A stretch of DNA of 48,355 nt, taken from assembly GCF_009372255.1 (NCBI RefSeq), contig NZ_LXGN01000058.1:1-48355 (forward strand). The letters are read 5' to 3'. The translations under genes and the position numbers were made by a program. Each line of letters begins with the position of its first letter. The first letter of the stretch is position 1. Shown here piece by piece: positions 17,521 through 26,941 of the stretch. The DNA comes from Acinetobacter guerrae (GTDB lineage: Bacteria; Pseudomonadota; Gammaproteobacteria; Pseudomonadales; Moraxellaceae). Below the pieces are notes generated by a model, which was given only the letters and a program-made list of their open reading frames with translations, searched no databases and was not told the DNA's origin.

Positions 17521-18726
17521 ATGCAAAAAGTCATTATTGTCGGTGGGGGAATGGTGGGTTTAAGTCTGGCATTGATGCTAGCCAAACAAAATATCGCTGT
17601 TCAACTGTTGGAAGCAATTCGTTATCCGAATTATGAAGATGATCAGCTTGCACCGTATCATTCCAGTTTTGATGCTCGAAATACGGCATTATCACGTCGT
17701 AGTGTTATGATTTATCAGCAACTCGGCCTATGGGATGCATTACAGCAACATGCGACGCCCATTCTTCAAGTCCACATTACAGAGCAAGGAAGTTTCGGTA
17801 AAGCCCGTTTAGTGGCAGAGCAGGAAAAAGTCGAAAGCTTTGGTCAGGTGATTGAAAATGCATGGCTAGGTCGAGTGTTGTTGACTCAAGTTCGTCAGCA
17901 ATCTCTTATTGAGCTTATAGATGGCGTAGAAGTTACTTCACTTGAACAAGATCAGCAGCAAGTCACGATTCATGCTCAACGTGATCAGGAGACTTTAGAA
18001 CTCCAAACCCAATTATTGATTGCTGCCGATGGTCGTGATTCTTTCTGTCGTCAGGCGATTGGTGTTGGCGTTGATGTTCATGATTATGATCAGGTTGCGA
18101 TTGTCACCGCTGTACAAACTTCAAAACCGCATAACCAAGTTGGATTTGAGCGTTTTAGTGCGCTTGGGCCTTTAGCTTTGCTGCCTTTGCCTGGGGAGTA
18201 TCGTCGTTCTGTGGTTTGGCCTGTCAAAAAAGGGACAGAAGCTGAATGGTTAGGCGAAGAAAACGATCAACATTTTTTGAATGCCTTACAACAAACCTAT
18301 GGGGATCGGGCTGGAAAATTTGAAAAAACAGGCAAACGATTTAGCTATCCACTGTCACAGGTGTTGGCGCATAAACAAGCAGTCGGTCGAGTTGTATTAA
18401 TGGGTAATGCTGCACACACGATTCATCCTGTTGCGGGGCAAGGTTTTAATCTGTGCCTGCGTGATGCAGATGTATTAGTACGTTTTATTACTCAGCATTT
18501 AACTCAATCTGATGATATTGGTCAGCCTGAAAATTTATTGGCTTATGAACAATCTCGTTTAAAAGACCAACAGCGTGTCATTAAATTCTGTGATTCAGTT
18601 GTTCGTGGTTTTAGTAATCAAAATCCTGTCCTAAAATTACTGCGTAATACAGGATTGGTTGCATTTGATGTAATTCCTGGAATTAAACCACTGGTTGCCA
18701 ACTATGCCATGGGATTAAAAGCATGA
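17521..18726 (+). CDS. ubiH: 2-octaprenyl-6-methoxyphenol hydroxylase UbiH
   Basis: A 401-residue FAD monooxygenase of aerobic ubiquinone synthesis. The N-terminal motif VGGGMVGLS binds FAD, and VVLMGNAAHTIHPVAGQGFN is the conserved second FAD block, with Asn in place of the usual Asp of GDAAH, as often seen in UbiH. ATG 17521 follows GAGGAG at a good distance, so an in-frame TTG at 17506 is rejected. Its stop overlaps the next start by four bases. Acts at the inner membrane with the other Ubi hydroxylases. Confidence 0.92.
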   Translation: MQKVIIVGGGMVGLSLALMLAKQNIAVQLLEAIRYPNYEDDQLAPYHSSFDARNTALSRRSVMIYQQLGLWDALQQHATPILQVHITEQGSFGKARLVAEQEKVESFGQVIENAWLGRVLLTQVRQQSLIELIDGVEVTSLEQDQQQVTIHAQRDQETLELQTQLLIAADGRDSFCRQAIGVGVDVHDYDQVAIVTAVQTSKPHNQVGFERFSALGPLALLPLPGEYRRSVVWPVKKGTEAEWLGEENDQHFLNALQQTYGDRAGKFEKTGKRFSYPLSQVLAHKQAVGRVVLMGNAAHTIHPVAGQGFNLCLRDADVLVRFITQHLTQSDDIGQPENLLAYEQSRLKDQQRVIKFCDSVVRGFSNQNPVLKLLRNTGLVAFDVIPGIKPLVANYAMGLKA

Positions 18727-19955
18727 GTGATGTTCTTGATGTCGTGATCGTGGGCGGTGGTCTAGTGGGTGGACTGACTGCTTTATTATTAGCTCAAGGC
18801 GGCGTACAAGCAACTGTGCTGGATGCTGCGCCTGTGCTTGACCCTGAACAAGTCAAAAATATTTTAAATCCGCGTGTGTTGGCACTCAGTCAAGCAACGA
18901 TTCATTTATTAAAAACAGTTGAAGTTTGGGATGATCTCCCTAGACATATGCCTTATACAGGAATGCATGTCTGGAATAAAAATGGCTATGGTGAAATTGA
19001 GTTTGGTCATGAGTCAGCAGCTTTACCTACGCCAGATCAGGCCTTAGGTTCAATGGTTGAGCCAAGTTTACTGAATCTTGTGATCCAACAGAAAATGTTA
19101 CAACAGATTCAGGACTACCGTACGCAAGTAAAAGTCGTTCGTGTTGAACAGCAAGTAGAAGGTTGGTCGGTTGAACTGGCGGATGGGGAAATTTTAAAAA
19201 CGAAGCTGCTTATTGGCGCTGATGGTGCAAACTCTTTTGTGCGTGATCAGGCTTATATCGGTTTAGATGTACTGGACTATCATCAAGCGGCGATAAGCTG
19301 TGCCATTAAAACTACAAAACCACACCAATACGTGGCGCGACAAATCTTTTTACCAACAGGGCCTTTAGCTTATTTACCAATGGCAAGTCTGGATGAGCAT
19401 GAAAATGGCTATTGGCAGTCGATTGTCTGGACACTGCCAGACGATTATGCAGAAGAATATTCAGATTTAAGCGATGCTGAATTTATGCAACTGCTAACCC
19501 GTGAAAGTCAGCATATGTTAGGTGAAGTCATAGATGTTCGATCTCGTGCCCAATTTCCACTTAAAGCCCGTTCAGCACAACATTATGTGAAAGCAGGTTT
19601 GGCATTAATTGGGGATGCCGCACATGTAATTCATCCTTTGGCGGGACAGGGGGTAAACATTGGCTGTCTGGATGCTGCGGTGTTATGTGATGTATTGTTG
19701 CATGACCTTAAACGTGGTGCATGGGCGCATGAGCAAACTTTACGTCGTTTTGAGCATGAGCGTAAGGGACAAAATGCAGCCATGATGCACAGCATGTCCA
19801 CAATTGGCTGGCTAGAAAGTACAGAACTGACCCCCGTTATTTTTGCCCGAAATTTTGGTTTGCGTCAGGTCAATCAGTCCAATTTATTTAAAGATGCATT
19901 TATGCAGCAGGCGAGTGGTTTGCACAGTTTGAAGAATACAAAGTATTCAATTTAA
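18723..19955 (+). CDS. UbiI/VisC-type ubiquinone biosynthesis hydroxylase
   Basis: A 410-residue FAD monooxygenase homologous to UbiH. It has VGGGLVGG at the N-terminus, LIGADGANSFVRD in the middle and ALIGDAAHVIHPLAGQGVNI as the second FAD motif. It is translationally coupled to ubiH (ATGA overlap). In E. coli this position is taken by ubiI (visC), which hydroxylates ring C5. UbiF/UbiL-type hydroxylases share this fold, so the ring position modified is inferred from synteny only. Confidence 0.87.
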   Translation: MSDVLDVVIVGGGLVGGLTALLLAQGGVQATVLDAAPVLDPEQVKNILNPRVLALSQATIHLLKTVEVWDDLPRHMPYTGMHVWNKNGYGEIEFGHESAALPTPDQALGSMVEPSLLNLVIQQKMLQQIQDYRTQVKVVRVEQQVEGWSVELADGEILKTKLLIGADGANSFVRDQAYIGLDVLDYHQAAISCAIKTTKPHQYVARQIFLPTGPLAYLPMASLDEHENGYWQSIVWTLPDDYAEEYSDLSDAEFMQLLTRESQHMLGEVIDVRSRAQFPLKARSAQHYVKAGLALIGDAAHVIHPLAGQGVNIGCLDAAVLCDVLLHDLKRGAWAHEQTLRRFEHERKGQNAAMMHSMSTIGWLESTELTPVIFARNFGLRQVNQSNLFKDAFMQQASGLHSLKNTKYSI

Positions 19956-20127
19956 AGGGCACTAGATATTTTTTAAACAATCATTTATATATTATTACCA
20001 ATATGGTTAAAAAAAATACGAATTTGGAGCAAAAGCCTCTTTGCGAATGCTCAAGAGATTGCTACATTTCTTCGTAATTTATGATGAGTTTCATAAAACA
20101 TTTACTGATCATGATGGGGAGCAGAAA

Positions 20128-20382
20128 ATGACAGATACAAATGATTATGATGAAGCAGAAGATTCAGTCGTTGATGAAGATGAAGCGAAAGCAGCCGAAC
20201 GTGGTGCCAGTGACAGCGAAGAAAGTGGTAACTTAAGTGACGCTGATCTTGCAGAAGCCGAAACGCTTACGGTCACTGCAAAGCAAAAGCAACGTCAGGC
20301 ACTTGAAGATGAAATCGCAGCCTTTTTAGCAAAAGGTGGAACGATTACTGAAGTGCCTGCTGATGAAGAAGCAAGACACTAA
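20128..20382 (+). CDS. sutA: SutA-like RNA polymerase-associated protein
   Basis: An 84-residue, strongly acidic protein. The first ~50 residues are a disordered Asp/Glu-rich tail (DYDEAEDSVVDEDEAKAAE), and the C-terminal helix and tail AKQKQRQALEDEIAAFLAKG plus GTITEVP match the conserved part of Pseudomonas SutA. SutA binds RNA polymerase and adjusts transcription in slow growth. ATG 20128 has GGGGAG upstream; in-frame codons further upstream lack this composition. Stands alone with its own strong terminator. Confidence 0.72.
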   Translation: MTDTNDYDEAEDSVVDEDEAKAAERGASDSEESGNLSDADLAEAETLTVTAKQKQRQALEDEIAAFLAKGGTITEVPADEEARH

Positions 20383-20384
20383 CA

Positions 20385-20414
20385 AAAAGCATCACTTCGG
20401 TGATGTTTTTTTTT
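20385..20414 (+). terminator. strong terminator after sutA-like gene
   Basis: The stem catcac/gtgatg (20390-20395 with 20400-20405) has a ttcg tetraloop and nine Ts (20406-20414), preceded by five As. Confidence 0.92.
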
Positions 20415-20417
20415 CTT

Positions 20418-21260
20418 CTAGGCATTATTTTGGGTGAGTTCTAAGGCACGTTGATACGCCACTTTCTTTTTTATTCCTGTTAAATCGGCGGCTAGTTGAG
20501 AAGCGGCTTTGACGGACAAATCCTGTAATAAACGATTAAGTAACTGATCCATTTTTTCTTGATCAAGATCTTTTTCTTCAGGATTGCCTCCGACGACCAA
20601 AACAATTTCACCCTTTTGTTGATGATGATCCTGTTCAATAAATGTCACTAAATCTTTTAATGTCATTTTTTTAATCGTTTCAAAGGTCTTGGTAATTTCA
20701 CGAGCGAAACCAACTGGGCGATCTTCACCAAAGATTGCGACCATATCTTTGACACAGTCTAATATTCGATGCGGTGCTTCATAAAAAATTAGAGTTTGAG
20801 TTTCATCTTTGAGTTTTTCAAGCTGGTTGATACGCTGTGAAGATTTCGAAGATAAAAAGCCTTCAAAACTAAAACGGTCACTTGGCAGTCCGACTGCACT
20901 TAATGCAGCAATGGCAGCACAAGCACCGGGTACAGGTGTCACACGAATCCCATGCTCCTGAGCAGCCCGCACAAGTTTAAAGCCAGGATCGCTAATTAAG
21001 GGCGTACCTGCATCACTAATTAACGCAACATTTTGGCCTGATTTTAGAGTTTCAATCAGTTGAGCAATTTTGTTACTTTCGTTGTGATCATGACATGCAG
21101 TGAGCGGTGTTGATATATTATAATGCTTAAATAACTGCGCAGATTGACGCGTATCTTCTGCCGCTACAATAGAAACTGATTTAAGAATATCAATTGCCCT
21201 AAAGGTCATGTCATCCAAGTGCCCAATTGGGGTTGCTACAACAAATAACTGAGCACTCAT
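20418..21260 (-). CDS. rsmI: 16S rRNA 2'-O-ribose C1402 methyltransferase RsmI
   Basis: A 280-residue SAM-dependent methyltransferase of the tetrapyrrole-methylase fold. It starts MSAQLFVVATPIGHLDDMT and has AEDTRQ, the SAM-site loop ALISDAGTPLISDPG, and PVPGACAAIAALSAVGLP. ATG 21260 is preferred over an upstream frame extension that overlaps the divergent lpoA-like gene, because the conserved domain starts there and GGAG lies upstream. Divergent from the lpoA-like gene, as in E. coli. Confidence 0.94.
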   Translation of the reverse strand: MSAQLFVVATPIGHLDDMTFRAIDILKSVSIVAAEDTRQSAQLFKHYNISTPLTACHDHNESNKIAQLIETLKSGQNVALISDAGTPLISDPGFKLVRAAQEHGIRVTPVPGACAAIAALSAVGLPSDRFSFEGFLSSKSSQRINQLEKLKDETQTLIFYEAPHRILDCVKDMVAIFGEDRPVGFAREITKTFETIKKMTLKDLVTFIEQDHHQQKGEIVLVVGGNPEEKDLDQEKMDQLLNRLLQDLSVKAASQLAADLTGIKKKVAYQRALELTQNNA

Positions 21261-21272
21261 AAGGTTTACTCC

Positions 21273-22208
21273 ATGTTGAATAATAAAAAAAGATTGCTGC
21301 TGGTATGTTTTGCAGCTTTTATATCTCAAGCGCAAGCTGAAGTGCTGGTCATTCTACCCGAATCTGGCCCTATGGCGCGAGCTGCAAGCAATATTAAGTC
21401 TGGTTTTATGAGCGCTTATGCGTTGTCAGAAGATCAGGTTCCCCTTAAATTTATCAATTCTGACAAAAAAAGCATCAAAACGATTTTGGCTAAGAACCTC
21501 AATAAAAAAACACAATTGATTGTGGGGCCACTTGCAAAAAATGAAGTTGAACAAATTGTGGCATTAAATCCAAACGTTCGTGTCTTGGCATTGAATGAAG
21601 TTGAGCAGCAGGCGCCAAACGTGATTCAATTTAGTCTAGCTAAACAGGATGATGCATATGCACTCAAGCAGATTTTACTCAAGGACAAGGTTTCACAACT
21701 TTTAGTATTACGTCAAACAGGTCATGAACAAGAGAGCGACTTGTATCTAATGTCGGTTATGTCTCAGCTTGGACAGTCAGCACAAATGGTGCAGGATGTA
21801 CCTAAAAAGTTAAAAAAAGGACAGGGCTTACTATTGCTTGGCGATGATGCATGGGTAAATCAATTATCAAATTTACCCAAAAACAATGTGTATGCACAAC
21901 CGACGACTATTGAAGAAAATCAGCCCATTCCAGACGGTTTAAAGTTTTGTGATATTCCAGCGTTATATGAACATAAATGGAATGATGTTGCTCATGCTTA
22001 TTTGCAGCAGCCTGTGAGTATGCCTTATCAGCGTTTAATTGCTTTCGGAGCAGATGCATGGATGTTAAGCGAGCTTTATTTAAAAACACCCAAAATTCAG
22101 AATTTTACATTAGAGGGACGTACGGGTGATCTCGATGTGAATTCGCAACGTGTGACACGAATTCCCCATTGTTATCAAAAGCAAAAAAAAACCATCTTAC
22201 CACTTTAG
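21273..22208 (+). CDS. LpoA/LppC-like penicillin-binding-protein activator, short form
   Basis: A 311-residue exported protein. The signal peptide is followed by [20 protein letters not shown] and SGFMSAYA, which resemble the start of the periplasmic-binding-type C-terminal domain of LpoA, an outer-membrane activator of PBP1A. The N-terminal TPR half of E. coli LpoA (678 residues in total) is absent. There is no lipobox Cys after the hydrophobic core; the segment reads [10 protein letters not shown], typical of signal peptidase I cleavage. Synteny rsmI-lpoA-yraN-dolP supports the call. It may be a soluble periplasmic variant. Confidence 0.75.
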   Translation: MLNNKKRLLLVCFAAFISQAQAEVLVILPESGPMARAASNIKSGFMSAYALSEDQVPLKFINSDKKSIKTILAKNLNKKTQLIVGPLAKNEVEQIVALNPNVRVLALNEVEQQAPNVIQFSLAKQDDAYALKQILLKDKVSQLLVLRQTGHEQESDLYLMSVMSQLGQSAQMVQDVPKKLKKGQGLLLLGDDAWVNQLSNLPKNNVYAQPTTIEENQPIPDGLKFCDIPALYEHKWNDVAHAYLQQPVSMPYQRLIAFGADAWMLSELYLKTPKIQNFTLEGRTGDLDVNSQRVTRIPHCYQKQKKTILPL

Positions 22209-22222
22209 TAATAAATCAATTT

Positions 22223-22627
22223 ATGACAATGAATCATCATCATGCCTTAGGTCAATGGGCAGAACAGCAGGCATTACGTGTTTTACAGCAACAGGGTTTT
22301 CAACTGGTCAAGCAAAATTTTCATTCTCGCTTTGGAGAGTTGGACTTGATTGTTGAACGTGGAAATGAGCTAATTTTTGTTGAAGTCAAAGCACGTTCAA
22401 TGGGTTCCTATGGTCAAGCCAGTGAAATGATACGTCCTAGTCAGCAACGTAAAATTATTCGTACTGCTGAATACTTTTTGATATGTCATCCAGCTTATGA
22501 ACAGTTTTATTGTCGTTTTGATGTAATTTGTTTTGATTTTCCACAGAAAATTGCAAAAACAGTACAGCAAGATTTTTCTAAACTTCGATATGATCAGCAA
22601 TGGATTGAAAATGCATTTACTTTGTAA
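22223..22627 (+). CDS. yraN: UPF0102 family protein YraN
   Basis: A 134-residue protein with the Holliday-junction-resolvase-like endonuclease fold. The motif [20 protein letters not shown] carries the acidic and Lys residues of the PD-(D/E)XK-type core. ATG 22223 is preferred, with a second ATG two codons on; the frame open further upstream overlaps the lpoA-like gene. Its biochemical role is unproven in the family. It lies between the lpoA-like and dolP-like genes as in E. coli. Confidence 0.88.
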   Translation: MTMNHHHALGQWAEQQALRVLQQQGFQLVKQNFHSRFGELDLIVERGNELIFVEVKARSMGSYGQASEMIRPSQQRKIIRTAEYFLICHPAYEQFYCRFDVICFDFPQKIAKTVQQDFSKLRYDQQWIENAFTL

Positions 22628-22694
22628 CTAGAGTTCATTACTCTTGAGTTGGATGCATACATGATTCAAAACAGTTTTCAGGGAGCTTTGCTGA

Positions 22695-23396
22695 GTGTTT
22701 AAACGTATTGCAATAACGGTGTTGTGTGTGGCGAGTTTATCTGGGTGTGCCAGTTTTATTTCTGGTGGAACTGGTTCGGCTCCAGTGGGAACAGAAACTG
22801 GTGCGCGTAGTTTAGGTCAGGTTTTTATTGATTCTTCGATTAAACGTACAGCAAGTATCAATTTATATAAACTTGACCCACGGTTTAAGCAGTCTCGTGT
22901 CAATATTGAAAGTTTTCATAGTAATGTCCTCCTTACAGGACAGGTTCCTGATCAGCATCTGCGCCAATTAGCTGAAGACAATGTCAAATCAATGAGTGAT
23001 GTCAAAACGGTACATAATTATATTACCGTTGGTCCACAAGTCAGTTATTCAACTATCATGCAAGACTCGGCGGTAACTGCCAATACACGTGGTTTATTGG
23101 TACGTGCGCCTGTGGTTTCCGATACAAAAGTGCTTGTTCATACTGAAGATGGCGTACTTTATGTAATGGGACGTCTAAATACTGCTGAAATGAATGACTT
23201 GAATGATGTATTACAAAAAGTAGGTAACGTCACAAAAATTGTGACGCTGATTGATAATATTGACCAGCCCATTGCAGGGACAACTGCCAGTTCAATTGTA
23301 ACAAGCCCTATGGTGGGTAATACAACAGCGCAACCTGATGTGCAGACACCAGTTGCTATTGACCCCGATCAGGGCGAGCCAGTTAATGCTCAATAG
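22695..23396 (+). CDS. dolP: BON-domain outer-membrane lipoprotein, DolP (YraP)-like
   Basis: A 233-residue lipoprotein starting at GTG behind GGGAG. The signal peptide ends in the lipobox LSGC, with the lipidated Cys near residue 18. Two BON domains follow: one around VNIESFHSNVLLTGQVPDQH and one around VLVHTEDGVLYVMGRLNTAE. The tail (about residues 200-233) is low-complexity Thr/Pro/Val. DolP supports outer-membrane integrity and BAM function at the division site. The order lpoA-yraN-dolP is conserved, although diaA, present between yraN and dolP in E. coli, is missing. Confidence 0.85.
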   Translation: MFKRIAITVLCVASLSGCASFISGGTGSAPVGTETGARSLGQVFIDSSIKRTASINLYKLDPRFKQSRVNIESFHSNVLLTGQVPDQHLRQLAEDNVKSMSDVKTVHNYITVGPQVSYSTIMQDSAVTANTRGLLVRAPVVSDTKVLVHTEDGVLYVMGRLNTAEMNDLNDVLQKVGNVTKIVTLIDNIDQPIAGTTASSIVTSPMVGNTTAQPDVQTPVAIDPDQGEPVNAQ

Positions 23397-24270
23397 CCCT
23401 AATGAGATGCTTAAACAGTTACAAAAGCGTTTTGAGCAAGTCAAACAGCACTGTCATGAGTTTCGTTTGTATGATTTTGGCAGCTATGCGCTTAATTTTA
23501 TCACGCCTAAAGCCGCGTATATTGGCAAAAAAAATGTGGCTTATGGTTTAAGATCAAGACAGCGTCTGGATTTGTATAAGGCAAAAAAACCTTTAAAAGG
23601 CCAACCCGTAATTGTCTTTGTTCATGGCGGTGCTTGGCAGCATGGCGATAAAAAAGATTATCTGTTTATTGGCGAATCATTTGCTCGTGAAGGATACGAT
23701 GTTGCTGTCATTAATTATCATCTTGCGCCAGAATATATTTTCCCAAGTTATATCGATGATTTGGCGCTAGCCTTAAATTTTTTGGATCAGCATCAGAAGA
23801 AACTCAAAATTTCAACTCAAAATGTGATTTTGATGGGACATTCTGCCGGTGCATTTAATGTCATGTCAGTGGTGTATCATCCGCATCCTCATTTAGTCCA
23901 TTGTCGGGATAATATTAAGGCAATTATTGGTATTGCAGGCCCTTATCATTTTGATTATAAGGGGGATCCTCTAGCTCAAGATGCATTTAATCAGGAAATT
24001 CCATATCAACAAGTGATGCCTTACTATTTTGTGGATTCCAATCCGATTCGGCATTATTTATTGCTAGCAGAAAATGATCAAATTGTTGAAGCAAAAAACA
24101 GTATCGATTTTGATCATATTTTGAGGCAGCATGGCAATCATAGCCATATTGCGATTATTCCGAAAACAGGACATATCTCAATTATTGGTACGTTATCCAG
24201 CTTATTTAGTCGATATTTTAAGACCAAACGCACTATTTTGAGTTTTCTAAAAGAGAGTCTGGAAACCTAA
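23386..24270 (+). CDS. alpha/beta-hydrolase, carboxylesterase family
   Basis: A 294-residue hydrolase of the hormone-sensitive lipase/BD-FAE type. It shows the oxyanion motif HGGAW near residue 80, the nucleophile elbow GHSAG with catalytic Ser, an acid candidate in ENDQIVE and a His in KTGHISI. ATG 23386 overlaps the dolP-like stop by 11 bases; ATG 23404 is an alternative start. No signal peptide is visible, so it is probably cytoplasmic. Substrate unknown. Confidence 0.8.
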   Translation: MLNSPNEMLKQLQKRFEQVKQHCHEFRLYDFGSYALNFITPKAAYIGKKNVAYGLRSRQRLDLYKAKKPLKGQPVIVFVHGGAWQHGDKKDYLFIGESFAREGYDVAVINYHLAPEYIFPSYIDDLALALNFLDQHQKKLKISTQNVILMGHSAGAFNVMSVVYHPHPHLVHCRDNIKAIIGIAGPYHFDYKGDPLAQDAFNQEIPYQQVMPYYFVDSNPIRHYLLLAENDQIVEAKNSIDFDHILRQHGNHSHIAIIPKTGHISIIGTLSSLFSRYFKTKRTILSFLKESLET

Positions 24271-24320
24271 AATACAGCTTCCAGATTTATCTTGTTTCGA
24301 ACAGCGCTATTAGATTTTCA

Positions 24321-25067
24321 TCAAGCTGGATGATGCATGACTTGCATAATCATGGCATGTGCAATACTTCCTTTAAAGGGAATTTCAGGCAGTTGATCAA
24401 ATTTAAAAAATTTCGCATCGCTAATTTCTTCTTCCTGAAGCTGTATTTCTCCTGAGTCATATTCAGCTTGAAATGCGATCATGAGATTACTTGGGAAAGG
24501 CCATGGCTGGCTTGACATGTAACGAATATTTTTAAGTTTTAAACCAACTTCTTCAAGTGTTTCACGTTGTACCGCTTCTTCAAGTGTTTCACCGACCTCA
24601 ACAAAACCCGCAATCAGTCCATACATATTACTTTTGTTGTTTGCATTTTTAGCCAGTAAAACTTCATCTTGACCCTTGGTAATAATGGTAATTACACAAG
24701 GTTGAACACGAGGATATTGGTGATAACGACAAGCGGGGCAGACCATCGCATATTCAAGAGGATGAATCTGAGTTTCGTGGCCACAATGACTACAGAATTT
24801 GTGATTACGTCGCCATTCCAAAAGTTGTACTGCACGGCTTGCTTTTTGAAATTCATCGACAGACCATAAGGTAATGAGCTGTCGAATCGGTACAAGTTGC
24901 AAGCCTTCAGGAATTGCCTCACTATCAAGTAAGTCTCTGGCAATCACCTGATCGCCTGCTTTAAACTTTAAATCACTTGCCAGTGTTTCAACTTTTGGAA
25001 GTTGGAAATTTTCATCGACAAGAAGTTGTTGATTATGAAAAATATAGGCAAGTGAGAGTTGTGACAT
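24321..25067 (-). CDS. nudC: NADH pyrophosphatase / NAD-RNA decapping hydrolase NudC
   Basis: A 248-residue Nudix hydrolase. A zinc ribbon with CSHCG and CPACR is followed by the Nudix box GFVEVGETLEEAVQRETLEE and the NudC-specific SQPWPFPSNLM. It cleaves NAD(H) and removes NAD caps from RNA. The start shares one base with the stop region of the upstream fimL-like gene, so the two are probably co-transcribed. Confidence 0.94.
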   Translation of the reverse strand: MSQLSLAYIFHNQQLLVDENFQLPKVETLASDLKFKAGDQVIARDLLDSEAIPEGLQLVPIRQLITLWSVDEFQKASRAVQLLEWRRNHKFCSHCGHETQIHPLEYAMVCPACRYHQYPRVQPCVITIITKGQDEVLLAKNANNKSNMYGLIAGFVEVGETLEEAVQRETLEEVGLKLKNIRYMSSQPWPFPSNLMIAFQAEYDSGEIQLQEEEISDAKFFKFDQLPEIPFKGSIAHAMIMQVMHHPA

Positions 25068-26713
25068 TAGGCCGCCGCTGTTTGTAATTTCTGACTATTT
25101 TCCAATGCTACATCAAACATAGACTGTAAAACAGGTTGTTTATTTTTTAAATTGTCAATCAGCATATCTAGGCTTGCCAATACATTTAAAATCAGGCGAA
25201 TTTGTTCAGTATTGAGCGTTTGTTGCTGGTCATTGCAGTTATGTACAAATTGCGCTGTTTGTAATAAAGCCAGTTGTTGCTCTTTGCTGCCTAAAAATAG
25301 AGCCGCACCAGCCAGTTCTTTTAAGTGAACGGATAATGCTTCAAGCGCTTGTGCCTCAGGCTGCTGTTCGCATTGTAAAAGCATTTGAATTACCATTTCT
25401 ATCAGGGCTTTACTTTCACTAAGTAACGCCTGATGCGCATCATCCAGACGATCCAGTGAAATATTTGTATTATTGACGCGAAGTTGCAAACGGCTAGAAA
25501 GATAATGACGCTCTAAAATTCCGATAGAATTCATTGCTGCCAGTATGCTTTTCATCAACTGTTGAGCATAATTTTCATCATTTAAAATAGTGGGTTGGTT
25601 TAACGCCTCTGCTTGACGATAAAGCTCCTGATACGCCTCGTTTAAATTGAGCACTTTAAATACGTTGGCTAAATTTTTTAAGCTTGCTTGTAATTCCTGA
25701 ATTTTTTCTGTCGACATATTTTGATAGTTATATTCAATGTCGTTACGGATTTGTGTCATGGCATCCGTAATCAGTTCACTCGCGGTGTGGATCGTGTTGT
25801 AGTCTGGGCCATACAAATGACGACTTAAAACTTCAAGCTGAGTATCTGAAAGCTGTTCATCACCAATATTGAGTTGCTGACGAATATGCTCAGAAATCTC
25901 ATCTTCCTGACTCATGCAAAGGCTGAGTATATCTGCTAAATCTGCACTGGATGCTGTGAAGTTCTCAGGCTGTTGCAAGAACTGTCCCATACTGGTTTCT
26001 AACTGAATAAATATGCGTAAACGTGCATTATTTAAAATCAAGTGATCAATATGACCTAGTGCAATGTTTACCAATTGCCAGTATTGTTGGCTTGGCGTAT
26101 TTTGCGCTAGTGATGCTAAATAAGCTCCAACGAGTTTGATCGCCTGAAAATCTAATGGTTTTGCACTATGTTGAAGAAGCTTATGCAAACAGAGTTTGTA
26201 GAGTTGATGGATATAGGCAGATTTTTCTAATTCTGGGGTTGCTGTCAAATTAAAATTAGGTTGAAAACAATCTAGCAAAGGTAAAATTTGTTCGCCTTCG
26301 CGTGTTTGTGGTTTCCCTAATGCGAGTTCAAGTCGATTCAATGTATCTATTAGAAATTGTGAAACTTTTACTTCACGCAAGCAAATAAATTCGATATAGC
26401 GTTTTAACATAGTAGTGCCTTCACTTAAAGCAACTACATCCTGTGTCTGAATATTTTGTGGTTCAGACATGATTTTACGCATCAATGAAGCTGAATAATC
26501 TGTAATGAGTGCCAAGCGTGGCATATCAATCATGGCTAAAATGCGCGCACATTGTTCAAATTGATTCAGCGCATCATCTATGCCAAAAGGCAGGGCTTGT
26601 TCTTCTGCCAATGTACTCACTGCGTTTTCAACGAGTTTTATTGAATTATCAATTTCATTTTTTATTATTAATAATGCAGTTGGGTCGAAGTGAATAGAGC
26701 TTTGATAAGACAT
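25067..26713 (-). CDS. fimL: FimL-like pseudo-Hpt protein, type IV pilus regulation
   Basis: A 548-residue, Leu- and Gln-rich helical protein without signal peptide or membrane segments. It resembles FimL and the N-terminal part of ChpA, which in Pseudomonas link cAMP signalling to type IV pili. Residues about 330-390 (YNYQNMSTEKIQELQASLKN) match the helical repeat pattern of these proteins, and no phosphorylatable Hpt motif (HxxKG) is visible. The assignment is by overall resemblance and by the Acinetobacter context beside nudC and the rnhA-dnaQ fusion; it is less certain than the neighbours. Confidence 0.62.
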   Translation of the reverse strand: MSYQSSIHFDPTALLIIKNEIDNSIKLVENAVSTLAEEQALPFGIDDALNQFEQCARILAMIDMPRLALITDYSASLMRKIMSEPQNIQTQDVVALSEGTTMLKRYIEFICLREVKVSQFLIDTLNRLELALGKPQTREGEQILPLLDCFQPNFNLTATPELEKSAYIHQLYKLCLHKLLQHSAKPLDFQAIKLVGAYLASLAQNTPSQQYWQLVNIALGHIDHLILNNARLRIFIQLETSMGQFLQQPENFTASSADLADILSLCMSQEDEISEHIRQQLNIGDEQLSDTQLEVLSRHLYGPDYNTIHTASELITDAMTQIRNDIEYNYQNMSTEKIQELQASLKNLANVFKVLNLNEAYQELYRQAEALNQPTILNDENYAQQLMKSILAAMNSIGILERHYLSSRLQLRVNNTNISLDRLDDAHQALLSESKALIEMVIQMLLQCEQQPEAQALEALSVHLKELAGAALFLGSKEQQLALLQTAQFVHNCNDQQQTLNTEQIRLILNVLASLDMLIDNLKNKQPVLQSMFDVALENSQKLQTAAA

Positions 26714-26941
26714 GTAAGCTGCACCTTTCCTATGTTATTGGTGTCAAATTGCCTGATAGATCGAATTAAATCCCTGATCATGAAACATACGCATACATCC
26801 CCACACATTATGCTGTATGTTTTTACTTCCAAGTTATGGATGATTTTGGTGATAGAATTTGATCATCAGCACATTATTTATAAACTAATATAACTGAACT
26901 TTTAGAGCTTGGAATACTAAAAGCAGATCTTCACATGAATT

